A stretch of DNA of 64,000 nt from CAZGUH01 sp964529005 (GTDB lineage Bacteria; Actinomycetota; Acidimicrobiia; Acidimicrobiales; Ilumatobacteraceae). This document shows, one piece after another, positions 52,225-61,754 of the stretch (positions within the stretch are counted from its first letter, which is position 1; the number at the start of each line of letters is the position of its first letter). A program made the position numbers and the translations under genes. Location: positions 1-64,000 of the forward strand of contig CAZGUH010000014.1 of NCBI GenBank assembly GCA_964529005.1. Reading direction: 5' to 3'. The notes under the pieces are model-generated. The model was not told where the DNA came from, did no database searches, and saw only the letters and a program-made list of their open reading frames with translations.

Positions 52225-53448
52225 ATGTCCTTCGATCCCCTCGACCAGCCGGGCATCCCCGTCGACGAACAGTTCCGCTCGCTGGGCGAGCTGAACCCCA
52301 CGCCCTACGACAAAGAGGACGTCCACCCGTACACCCGCACGCGGGTGATCTTGATGAACGGCATCGAGGTCGAGTCGATCATCTTCTCCCACCAGTTCGC
52401 GCGTCACACCGACAACCTCGAGATCAAGCGCGCCCTGGCGCTCGGCCGGCGCATCGAACAGCAACAACAGAAGGTTGTCAACGGCCTCAACCCGGGCGAG
52501 CAGACACCGCTGGAGACCACCATCGGCTACGAGCAGGTCGCGGTCGACCTCACCGCATGGCTGGCCCGCAACGAGCCGGACCCGAACCTCAAGCAAGCCC
52601 TCGACTTCGCCCTGCTCGAGGACTTCGACCACCTCTACCGCTACGCCGATCTCTACGACCTGCTCGACGGCAAGGACGCGGCAGCCCTGACGGACCACCT
52701 CACCGAGATCATGCCGGGCCGGCCGACCATGGTCGAGCACCGCCATCCCTACGACGACGTGCGCCGCCACTTCGACACGCACACCGTCGATCCGCTGTCG
52801 CGCTTGCACGTGATGACCATCGTGGCCGCGGAGCAACAGACGATGAACTTCTACATGAACCACGGCGCCGACTACATCGAGCCGATCGCCCGCGGCCTCT
52901 ACAGCGAGATCGCGATGATCGAGGAGCAGCACGTCACCCACTACGAGTCGTTGCTCGACCCCCTGGACTCGTGGTTGCGCATGTGGCTGTTCCACGAATA
53001 CAACGAGGTCTACCTGTACTGGTCGATGAGCCAGCAGGAGTCCGACCCACGGATCCGATCCATCTGGGAGCGGCACTGCGAAATGGAGATCGGGCAGCTC
53101 AAGGTCGCGGCGTCGATGCTGGAGCGCTTCGAAGGCGTCGACCCGCGCGAGCTGCTGCCGCCGGCGATGCCCGACGTCCCGCTCACGTTCGAGGAGAACA
53201 AGCAGTACGTCCGCCAGGTGCTCGCGTCGCAGGTCGACCTGCGGACCGACGGCCTCGACTACGTGCCGCTCGCCGATCTGCCCAAGGACCACCGGTACTT
53301 CACGATCCAACGCACGTACGAGACCGCGACGGCGCCGAGCGAGCGCATCGTCGACCTCGATCGCAGCGAGCGCGGACGTGAATACCGCGACCAACCCGAC
53401 GGCGATCACCCGATCGCCGCGTTCCAGGAATCGCTCGTCGGCCGCTGA
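52225..53448 (+). CDS. Ferritin-like protein 1 (about 400 residues)
   Basis: A 407-residue protein whose middle resembles a ferritin-like four-helix bundle: LLEDFDHLYRYADLYD, AAEQQTMNFYMNHGAD, EIAMIEEQHVTHYESLLDP (EExxH), FHEYNEVYLYWSM and IWERHCEMEIGQLKVAA. Spaced Glu and ExxH pairs could hold a di-iron centre. It is much longer than ferritin or Dps (about 160-200), so it may be an oxidase-like or storage variant. ATG at 52225 has AAGGAG 5-6 bases upstream. Sixteen bases separate it from a second ferritin-like gene, and a stress-type promoter precedes the pair. Exact function unknown. Confidence 0.72.
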   Translation: MSFDPLDQPGIPVDEQFRSLGELNPTPYDKEDVHPYTRTRVILMNGIEVESIIFSHQFARHTDNLEIKRALALGRRIEQQQQKVVNGLNPGEQTPLETTIGYEQVAVDLTAWLARNEPDPNLKQALDFALLEDFDHLYRYADLYDLLDGKDAAALTDHLTEIMPGRPTMVEHRHPYDDVRRHFDTHTVDPLSRLHVMTIVAAEQQTMNFYMNHGADYIEPIARGLYSEIAMIEEQHVTHYESLLDPLDSWLRMWLFHEYNEVYLYWSMSQQESDPRIRSIWERHCEMEIGQLKVAASMLERFEGVDPRELLPPAMPDVPLTFEENKQYVRQVLASQVDLRTDGLDYVPLADLPKDHRYFTIQRTYETATAPSERIVDLDRSERGREYRDQPDGDHPIAAFQESLVGR

Positions 53449-53464
53449 CGAAAGGACACTTGCC

Positions 53465-54160
53465 ATGACGCTGCTCGCAACGCCCACCGCAGACACCGGG
53501 GCGTCGTCGAAGCCGACGCCGATGACCTACGTCCCGCTCTCTCGGAGCATCGTCGGGGAACCGCCCGCGCTGCCGGAGCTCGGCGGCCTGAACCTCTCGT
53601 TCGTGCTCGACAAGATGAGCGACGTCCTCACGCACGAACGCTGTGGAGCGCACCTGTACCGCTCGGTCGCGCAACGCACGAACAATCCGATGCTGAAGGC
53701 GAAGTACGAGAAGTTCGGCGAGGAGACGGCACGACACACGCAGCTCGCGGCCGACGTCATCGCGCTGCTCGGCGGCGACCCGATGTACGTCTCGCCGTCG
53801 GCTCGGGCGACCGAGGCGATGGACACGAGCCTGCTCCAGTCCACGTTCCTGCTCGACGGATCCGCCGATCCGGTGACCGCGGAGATGGTGATGCTCGACG
53901 CGGTCTTCCTCGCCGAGTCGATCGACCACGCCAACTGGAAGACGCTCACCGCGCTGATCGCCTCGATGGACGACAGCCCGCTCCAGGGCCAGCTGCGCGA
54001 GATCATCGACCAGGTCGAGCAGGAAGAGGACGAGCATCTGGAGTGGGCCCGTGACATGCGCGAGCGGATGACGATGCTGGAAGCGAAGAGCTCGGCGATG
54101 GCCGGCGCGATGCTGCGGGTGGAGGAAGTGGTCACCCGGGTGCGCGGCTGGTTCAGCTGA
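53465..54160 (+). CDS. Ferritin-like protein 2 (231 residues)
   Basis: A 231-residue mostly helical protein with ferritin-like spacing: VLTHERCGAHLYRSV, YEKFGEETARHTQLAADV (ExxxH), AVFLAESIDHANWKTL and QVEQEEDEHLEWARDM (EExEH). Four helices with matched Glu/His give a plausible di-iron site of the rubrerythrin/bacterioferritin sort. It directly follows ferritin-like protein 1 and is probably its partner. The start ATG comes after AAAGGA. Iron handling or peroxide defence is likely; the substrate is not shown. Confidence 0.75.
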   Translation: MTLLATPTADTGASSKPTPMTYVPLSRSIVGEPPALPELGGLNLSFVLDKMSDVLTHERCGAHLYRSVAQRTNNPMLKAKYEKFGEETARHTQLAADVIALLGGDPMYVSPSARATEAMDTSLLQSTFLLDGSADPVTAEMVMLDAVFLAESIDHANWKTLTALIASMDDSPLQGQLREIIDQVEQEEDEHLEWARDMRERMTMLEAKSSAMAGAMLRVEEVVTRVRGWFS

Positions 54161-54166
54161 GTTTCC

Positions 54167-54210
54167 GGTCTCGCCGCCGGGCCGAGAGCGGTCCGGCGAG
54201 CGCTGAGACC
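54167..54210 (+). terminator. Overlapping alternative stems after the ferritin-like pair
   Basis: GGTCTC (54167-54172) pairs with GAGACC (54205-54210), while CTCGCCG (54170-54176) pairs with CGGCGAG (54194-54200). The two stems share three bases and so exclude each other partly. Could be a terminator or attenuator before the glycosyltransferase gene. Confidence 0.35.
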
Positions 54211-54230
54211 TGAAAGGGGCGGCCGTCTAC

Positions 54231-55800
54231 ATTGACCGCATCGAAGTCCAGGTCGACCGAAACGACGCCACGCACACCGCACCACCGTCGCAGCCGGCCG
54301 CAGCACGAGAGCGCGATCTCGGCGCCGGTCGGATCGCGGCAGGTCTCACCGTCGTCCTCCTCGGGGTGGTGCTGCGTGTCTGGCCACGCTCCGCGCTGTG
54401 GCTCGACGAGGCCCAATCGGTGTCGATCGCCAGCGAGCCGCTGACGTCGATCCCCGACGTGCTGCGCGTCGACGGCGCCCCGCCGCTCTACTACATGGTG
54501 CTGCACGTGTGGATGGAGCTGTTCGGCTCCGGTGACAACGCGGTGCGCTCGCTGTCGATCGCGCTGTCGCTGGCCGCGATCGCGCTCGCAGCCGTCGCCG
54601 CCGGACGTCTCTGTGGGCGCCGCGCGGCGCTCGTCGCCGCGGTGGTGATCGCCGCCAACCCGTTCGCCATCCGCTACGCGAGCGAGACGCGGATGTACGC
54701 GCTGGTCGCCGTCGAAGTGCTGATCGGCGTGCTGCTCGTCGACGCGGCGCTGCGGGCGCCCCGGCTGCCGACGCTCGGCGGTCTGGCGCTGACGACAGCC
54801 GCCCTGCTGTATACGCACTACTGGGCGATGTACCTGGTGTTCGTGACGCTGTGCGCGCTCGGCGTCCGGGCATGGCGGGGCGCGCAACCGCGGCGGCCGG
54901 CGAGCGCAACGGTCGTGGCCATGCTGGTGGGACTCGCGCTGTGGGCGCCGTGGCTGCCGACGCTCGCGTTCCAGTCCGAGCACACCGCCACACCGTGGAC
55001 ACAGCCGCCCGGCGTGCGCACCCTGTGGCGGCTCGTCGACCTCGGCACGAACGGGGACGGCGTGTTGCGCCACGTGCTCGGCGTCGCGCTGTTCCTGTTG
55101 AGCGCGGCCGCGATCGCGGCTGCCCGGCGCCGCTCCGGCGGCCGCTTCGCGCTGTCGCCCCGCGCGATCGGGATCACCGCCGCAGCGACCGTCGTGGTGG
55201 CGATCGTGGGCGCGGCGATCAGCGGCAGCGCGTACTCGTCGCGCTACGCAACCGTCGTCTTCCCCCTGGTCGTGCTCGCCGCCACCGCCGGGATCGTCAC
55301 CCTGCCGCGCCGGCTCCAAGCGTCCGCTGTCGCGGTCGTCGTGGCGGTGGGCGTCAGCCTGGCGATCACGGAGATCCGCTCCGATCGCACGACCGCGGCG
55401 ACCACCGTGCCGCTCCTCGTCGCCGCAGCGCAACCGGGCGACGTCGTCGTGTACTGCCCCGACCAACTCGGGCCCGCGGCGAGCCGCCTGATCGACCAGC
55501 TCGGTCCGTCGACGATCCGTCAGGAGGTCTTCCCTCCCGGCTCGACACCGCAGCGCGTCGACTGGATCGACTACCGCGCTCGCCACGACGCCGCGGATGG
55601 CGCGGCGTTCGTCGACGCGCTCGACGCCGGCGGGACGACGATCTGGATGATCTGGAGCGGAACCTATCCTGCGACGCAGGAAGCCTGCCTGCGCCTGTTC
55701 ACCGCGCTGTCGTCCGAGCGCCCCGGTGGCGAGCAGGTCGCGGCAGACGATCCCTCCGTGTCGGACCACGGCGCGCTGTGGCGGTTCGACCCGCCCGGCG

Positions 55801-55811
<11 letters not shown>
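54231..55811 (+). CDS. GT39/PMT-like membrane glycosyltransferase, start uncertain
   Basis: A multi-helix transferase of the mannosyltransferase superfamily (lipid-linked sugar to protein or glycan). The first loop holds WPRSALWLDEAQS with the acidic residues of the active site, followed by DGAPPLYYMVLHVWMELFG and about ten hydrophobic helices, and a soluble C-terminus. The first standard start codon in frame is GTG at 54366, but that cuts the first helix (AAGLTVVLLGVVLRVW). The frame opens after a stop at 54204, and only CTG 54210 or ATT 54231 precede the helix. ATT with AAAGGGG upstream is proposed, giving 526 residues; this is uncertain. It ends with an 11-base convergent overlap. Confidence 0.7.
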
Positions 55812-57267
<1,456 letters not shown>

Positions 57268-57380
57268 GCGACGGTTCCTTGCGCGATGTTCACGTTGCGA
57301 CTCCTTGCGCCTCCCGCCCGCCTGTCGCTTGTTTACCCCGCCTCGGCGGCCGCGAGCCCGCGGGCGACACACGTCACATC

Positions 57381-58190
57381 TCACACCCCATGCTGCTCGC
57401 GCGCCCGTGACGGCGTGCGCGCCTCGACCGGCCGGGGTCGGTCGAGCGGCGGCGCCGTATTGCGAGGCGGCGGGAGCAGCAGCTCGACGACCGCCTCGGA
57501 CACGGATCTGACGGTCGTCCTGGTGCGTCGCGCATGGTCGCGCAGAATCGAGAACGCCCGGTCCGTCGTCACGCCGAGCTGGGCCGCGGTGACGCCCTTG
57601 GCCTGCTCGATCACGACGCGGGCCTCGAGGGCATGGCGGAGCTGGCCGGTCACCTCGTCGCTGTCGGCGAGCCGCTGGGCGAGCGCGATCATCGGCACGC
57701 CGTGGGCGCCGAGCCGTATCAGCTCGTCGATCGCCTCGGGCGGCCATGCGCCGGGGTCACGCCGGAACACCGAGAGGTGAGCACGCACGTCAGCGTCGGG
57801 ACAGAGGCGCACGGTGACCTCGGCACGCAGACCGACGGCGCGGGCCACGGCAGCGCAGGTCGGCCATCGCGGGTCGGTCGTCAGGTCCGGCACGACGAGG
57901 CGATCGGAGCCCAGCGGGATCGCACCGATGACGTCGCGGGCCGAATCCCGGCGCGCCGCGTGCAGGCGTTGCGCCGTCGGCGAGGTGGCGCGCGTGAGCG
58001 TCCACCCTGCATCGGGGCAGGCCACGTGGAGCACCGCGTCGTGCGCGCCGACCAGGCGCATCGCACCTGCGGCCAGCGCATCGGCCAGCGCCCCAGGGGA
58101 CGAGCGCGTTCGGGGGGCGCTGACCGTCATCGCCGCGGTCAGCACAGCGCCCAACGCCTCGATCTCCCGCAGCAGGACAGGGTCACCCAT
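57381..58190 (-). CDS. GAF-ANTAR RNA-binding regulator
   Basis: A 269-residue protein with a sensory GAF-like domain (about 45-185: GAMRLVGAHDAVLHVACPD, AARAVGLRAEVTVRL) and a C-terminal ANTAR domain (about 195-250: HALEARVVIEQAKGVTAAQLG, FSILRDHARRTRTTVRSV). ANTAR domains bind paired hairpins in RNA and prevent termination. ATG at 58190 overlaps the STAS gene by 8 bases, so the two are coupled. Its input signal is unknown; proximity to a stress sigma factor suggests a joint role. Confidence 0.85.
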   Translation of the reverse strand: MGDPVLLREIEALGAVLTAAMTVSAPRTRSSPGALADALAAGAMRLVGAHDAVLHVACPDAGWTLTRATSPTAQRLHAARRDSARDVIGAIPLGSDRLVVPDLTTDPRWPTCAAVARAVGLRAEVTVRLCPDADVRAHLSVFRRDPGAWPPEAIDELIRLGAHGVPMIALAQRLADSDEVTGQLRHALEARVVIEQAKGVTAAQLGVTTDRAFSILRDHARRTRTTVRSVSEAVVELLLPPPRNTAPPLDRPRPVEARTPSRAREQHGV

Positions 58191-58575
58191 CGATCGCCTC
58201 GTGACCTGGCACGACGTCGCCGACCAGGCGGTCGAGCAGGCCGGCGAGCTCGAAGGTACGCAGCACACGGTCGGACGCCCGAACCACGTGCATGTCGCCG
58301 CCGGTCTCCCGCTGGCGGCGCTGGATCCGCAGCAGGGTCTCGATCCCCGCCGAGTCGACGAACGAGACAGCACTCATGTCGATCTGCACGGTCGCGCCAG
58401 GGGCGGCCTCGGCGCGATCCATGATCGGGCGTCTCGACGCGAGGTCGATCTCGCCCCCGAGGTCGAGATGGACGACGTGGGCGTCGTGCCTGCGATGGAT
58501 CCACACGCCTTCGGGCACGTCGAGTGGTGGCGAGGGTGTCCGCGAAAACGATCGACGGAGAGATGGCTTCAGCAC
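58183..58575 (-). CDS. STAS-domain protein, anti-sigma-factor antagonist type
   Basis: A 130-residue STAS protein. HVVHLDLGGEIDLASRR is the first half, and VSFVDSAGIETLLRIQRR contains the DSAG motif whose Ser is the phosphorylation site in SpoIIAA/RsbV. In partner switching, the unphosphorylated form binds the anti-sigma kinase and frees the sigma factor. The sigma gene is divergent just upstream, but no RsbW-type kinase is visible in the window. It starts the STAS-ANTAR operon. Confidence 0.88.
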   Translation of the reverse strand: MLKPSLRRSFSRTPSPPLDVPEGVWIHRRHDAHVVHLDLGGEIDLASRRPIMDRAEAAPGATVQIDMSAVSFVDSAGIETLLRIQRRQRETGGDMHVVRASDRVLRTFELAGLLDRLVGDVVPGHEAIDG

Positions 58576-58904
58576 GAGCGGCCTCCAGGGGGCTCGGCGA
58601 CGTCACAGGGTGACGCTGCGGGCGGTGCCGCCCTCTTTGCTGAAGGCAAGTTCGACCGTACCGTCCGAGCGCCGCATCGGCAAGGGTGTCTTTTGAACCA
58701 CCCGAGCGCCAGCGACCGCCTCAGCGGGTGCGTCCGCTGCCGACGACCAGGTCAGCGGCGTGTGATCGGCAATGCGGAGAACGGCCGCGAACGATGTCTG
58801 GCGTGTCGACCACGGTGGGTACTCGGGCGTTGCACGCGCCCCTGACCCCGGCGCTCTCTTCGCCCGTGACCCCGGCGAACCTGTCAGGCACCGGAGGCAG
58901 AGGG
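58576..58904. other. 329-base gap with promoter region and unassigned minus-strand reading frame
   Basis: No confident gene. A minus-strand frame ending at 58603 reads plausibly (TPLTWSSAADAPAEAV, RSDGTVELAFSKEGG) but has no clear start except an internal GTG giving 32 residues. It could be a tiny gene or a remnant. The plus-strand sigma promoter (58796-58821) lies here. Confidence 0.5.
58796..58821 (+). promoter_or_regulatory. SigF-like promoter of the sigma-factor operon
   Basis: GTCT (58796-58799)-N17-GGGTA (58817-58821, followed by C). One mismatch to GTTT. Position 83 bases before the small upstream gene suits positive autoregulation of the sigma factor. Confidence 0.5.
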
Positions 58905-59102
58905 ATGGCAAGCACCGACCGCGGGGGGATCCTGGACGACCCGGTCCTCGCTCTCGACCGCCGAGCAGAACTCCACGAGATGGCAGCCGAGCGCTGCTTC
59001 CAGCTTGGCGACGGCCCGAACGGTGAGCGCGAGCGTCTCCTGGCCCAGTCCTACCGGCGCGCCGCGCTCGAGGCGAGCGCCGACGCGAGCCGCGTCCGAT
59101 GA
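58905..59102 (+). CDS. Small hypothetical protein coupled to the sigma factor
   Basis: A 65-residue protein: an acidic start (STDRGGILDDPVLALDRRAE) and a helix (LHEMAAERCFQLGDG, LLAQSYRRAALEASA) resembling a short TPR-like hairpin. ATG at 58905 has GGAGG upstream (58893-58897). It overlaps the sigma gene by ATGA, so it is co-translated. No family recognised. It could be a sigma-associated cofactor or simply a leader peptide gene. Confidence 0.6.
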   Translation: MASTDRGGILDDPVLALDRRAELHEMAAERCFQLGDGPNGERERLLAQSYRRAALEASADASRVR

Positions 59103-59911
59103 GCGCCGCTGCGGTCGCCTCGCGGCGGCGGGTTCGCACGCTCGCCACCGAGCCGTTCGAATCGGTGCTTGCCATTTACGTCCGCACGCGCGAGGTCGAA
59201 GCGCGCGACGAGATCGTGCGCCGTCACGTGTGGCTCGCCAAGGCGTGCGCGCGGCAGATGCGCCGGCACTCCGAGCCGCTCGACGAGCTCGAACAAGTGG
59301 CCATGATCGGGATTTTCAAGGCCGCCCAGCGCTTCGATCCGTCGTTCGGCGTGCAGTTCAAGACGTTCGCCTCGGTGACCGCGATCGGCGAGCTGCGCCG
59401 CCACTATCGGGACGCCGGCTGGGCCGTGCAGGTGCCGCGGCGGGTGAAGGATCTGCACCTCCAGGTTCAACAGGCGACGGCGGAGCTGACAGCGCGCTGC
59501 TCGCGGCCCCCGACCGTGCGGGAGATCGCCGCATGGCTCGGGACCTCGGTGTCGGAGGTGGCCGAAGCGCAGAGCGCCGGCGAGGCGTTCTACCCGCGGC
59601 CGCTCGCACCGGGCGTCGGCGAGGACACCCACGACGGGGCGAGCGCGCATTGGCCGGACGAGGCCGACGACCGGGCGGTGGTGCGCGACTTGATCGCCCG
59701 TCTCGACCGGCGAAAGCAACGGATCGTCATGTTGCGATTCTTCGGTCACATGACGCAACAGGAGATCGCCGGGACCCTCGGAATCAGCCAGGTCCAGATC
59801 TCACGATTGATTCGTGATGCCCTGCTCGAGATGCGTTCGATATCTCGTCGGGATCCGGACACCGTGCGCCGCCATGCGGAAATTCACTCCCCCGTCGCCC
59901 TCGCCGGGTAA
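59099..59911 (+). CDS. Sigma factor of the SigF/SigB group (sigma-70 group 3)
   Basis: A 270-residue alternative sigma factor with regions 2, 3 and 4. Region 2 includes HVWLAKACARQMRR, LDELEQVAMIGIFKAAQRFDPSFGVQFKTFA, and the -10 recognition helix segment ELRRHYRDAGWAVQVPRRV; region 3 PPTVREIAAWLGTSVSEVAEA; region 4 RIVMLRFFGHMTQQEIAGTLGISQVQISRLI. QVPRR is typical of SigF/SigB proteins, which read GGGTA -10 boxes. It is divergent from STAS/ANTAR genes. Several promoters of this type occur in the window. Confidence 0.9.
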   Translation: MSAAAVASRRRVRTLATEPFESVLAIYVRTREVEARDEIVRRHVWLAKACARQMRRHSEPLDELEQVAMIGIFKAAQRFDPSFGVQFKTFASVTAIGELRRHYRDAGWAVQVPRRVKDLHLQVQQATAELTARCSRPPTVREIAAWLGTSVSEVAEAQSAGEAFYPRPLAPGVGEDTHDGASAHWPDEADDRAVVRDLIARLDRRKQRIVMLRFFGHMTQQEIAGTLGISQVQISRLIRDALLEMRSISRRDPDTVRRHAEIHSPVALAG

Positions 59912-60038
59912 GCAGAACGCTGTGTCACGGAGGAACAGGACCCTTCCGTTCCAGCGCGCCCCGATTGCACATTTGCCCATACTGCGTGTTGCCGAGCCGC
60001 GTCCGTCGTGTGACAGAGAACGTAATACCACATCTGTC

Positions 60039-60063
60039 GTTTGCTTCTCATGAGGGTTGGGTA
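60039..60063 (+). promoter_or_regulatory. SigF-type promoter of the carbamoyltransferase cluster
   Basis: GTTT (60039-60042)-N16-GGGTA (60059-60063, then G) in the 202-base gap, 50 bases before the carbamoyltransferase ATG. Both boxes and spacing fit the SigF consensus. The rest of the gap (59912-60038) is AT-richer than its surroundings and shows nothing else. Confidence 0.65.
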
Positions 60064-60113
60064 GCAGTCACTGTCCCCCACCCACCGACGACATGAACGA
60101 CTGAGTGGTGACA

Positions 60114-61754
60114 ATGGCCGCAGTGCTCGGAATCAATGCAGCTTTCCACGACACCTCCGCCGCGCTCGTGTGCGACGGCGTCGTCACCGCCGCGGCCGAG
60201 GAGGAGCGGTTCAGCAGGCGCAAGCACGGCAAGCCGGCCGTCCCGTTCGCCGCCTGGGAGCTGCCCGAGCACGCGGCACGGTGGTGCCTTGCGCACGCCG
60301 GGCTGGCGCCCGACGACCTCGATGCCGTGGCGTACGCGTACGACCCCGGGCTCGGCACGGGAGACGTGGGCGACGTCACGGCCGAGGGCTGGGAAGGCCT
60401 GAGACAGCTGTTCGTCACGCGGGCGCCGCTGTTCCTGCGCACCGCGCTGCCCGGGCTCGACCCGCGCAGCGTGCGCTTCGTCCCCCATCACGTCGCGCAC
60501 GCCGCGTCCGCGCACTTGGCCGCGCCCTTCCCTTCGTCGGCGGTCCTCGTGCTCGACGGGCGCGGCGAACGGGGATCGATGCTCGCCGCTCACGCGCGTG
60601 GTCCGGCGCTCTCCGTCCTGGCTCGCGCCGACCTGCCGAACTCGATCGGCTTGGTCTACGAGGAGCTGACGGCCCACCTCGGGTACCGGCGCAGCAGCGA
60701 TGAGTACAAGGTGATGGCGCTCGCGGCGTACGGCCAGCCGAGGCACCTTCCGTTGATGCGCGAGCTGTTGCGCGTCGAGGACGGGTCGGTTCGCACCGCG
60801 CCGGTGCCGTGGGAGGACCTCGCCGCCGCCGGGCACGGCGACGGCTCGCTCGATCCTGCGCACGCCGATCTGGCGAGCAGCGTGCAGATCCGCCTCGAAG
60901 AGATGATGTTGGAGCTCGCCGGATGGCTGCACGAGCGCACCGGCGAGCGTGCGCTGACGATGGCCGGCGGCGTCGCGCTCAACTGCGTGGCCAACAGCCA
61001 CGTGTTCGAGCACGGGCCGTTCGACGACGTCTGGGTGCAGCCCGCGGCCGGCGATTCCGGCACCGCGCTCGGCGCCGCCCTGCGCGTCGCCGCCGACCTC
61101 GGCGACGAGGTGCAGCCGATGACGACAGCGGCGCTCGGACGCAGCTTCTCGGACGACGAGGCGCGCGGATGGCTGCGCACCGCCCAGATCCCCTACTCCG
61201 AGCCCGCGGACATCGCCACGGCGGTCGCCGACCTGCTCGCCGGTGATGCCGTCGTCGCCTGGTTCCAGGGCCGCAGCGAGTTCGGGCCGCGGGCTCTCGG
61301 CCGCCGCAGCCTGCTCGCCCACCCGGGGCACGCCCGCAACCTCGAACGCCTGAACGACATCAAGGGACGCGAGCAGTTCCGCCCGGTCGCGCCGATGGTG
61401 CTCGCCGAACGCGCCAAGGACGTGTTCGAGGGAGGCCCGTTCCCGAGCCCGTACATGTTGTTCACCCATCGGGTGCGCGACGGCTGGAGCGCACGCATCC
61501 CCGCAGCCGTGCACGTCGACGGAACCGCTCGGATCCAGACGGTCGACGCGGCCGACGATCCGCTCGTGCACCGCTGCATCAGCGCGTTCGCCGCCCGCAC
61601 CGGCGTCCCCGTCGTGATCAACACGTCGCTCAACACCGCCGGTCGCCCGATGGTCGACGACCCCCGCGACGCGCTGGAGTGCTTCGGCTCGGCCCCGATC
61701 GACGCGCTGGCGATCGGGCGGTTCCTGGTCCGCCGTGGGGCGATGTTCGCATGA
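60114..61754 (+). CDS. NodU/CmcH-family carbamoyltransferase
   Basis: A 546-residue enzyme that transfers a carbamoyl group to a hydroxyl of a sugar or other metabolite through carbamoyl-adenylate. The N-terminal Kae1-like domain has VLGINAAFHDTSAAL, AAAEEERFSRRKH and the metal pair in VPHHVAHAASAH; the C-terminal domain has FQGRSEFGPRALGRRSLLAHP and VVINTSLNTAGRPMVD. ATG at 60114 is preferred over GTG 60105. It overlaps the next gene by ATGA, so it most likely decorates the glycan made by the following glycosyltransferases. Confidence 0.9.
   Translation: MAAVLGINAAFHDTSAALVCDGVVTAAAEEERFSRRKHGKPAVPFAAWELPEHAARWCLAHAGLAPDDLDAVAYAYDPGLGTGDVGDVTAEGWEGLRQLFVTRAPLFLRTALPGLDPRSVRFVPHHVAHAASAHLAAPFPSSAVLVLDGRGERGSMLAAHARGPALSVLARADLPNSIGLVYEELTAHLGYRRSSDEYKVMALAAYGQPRHLPLMRELLRVEDGSVRTAPVPWEDLAAAGHGDGSLDPAHADLASSVQIRLEEMMLELAGWLHERTGERALTMAGGVALNCVANSHVFEHGPFDDVWVQPAAGDSGTALGAALRVAADLGDEVQPMTTAALGRSFSDDEARGWLRTAQIPYSEPADIATAVADLLAGDAVVAWFQGRSEFGPRALGRRSLLAHPGHARNLERLNDIKGREQFRPVAPMVLAERAKDVFEGGPFPSPYMLFTHRVRDGWSARIPAAVHVDGTARIQTVDAADDPLVHRCISAFAARTGVPVVINTSLNTAGRPMVDDPRDALECFGSAPIDALAIGRFLVRRGAMFA

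Noticed and set aside
57333..57355. GGGTAA with a distant GGCT on the minus strand before the FAD oxidoreductase gene, as another SigF-type promoter
   Set aside because: Both boxes deviate, the spacer is 17, and there is no independent support, so it was left out of the regulon.
58603..58800. Minus-strand frame as a real gene before the STAS gene
   Set aside because: The amino-acid pattern is plausible but there is no suitable start codon or ribosome site; it is described as unassigned instead.
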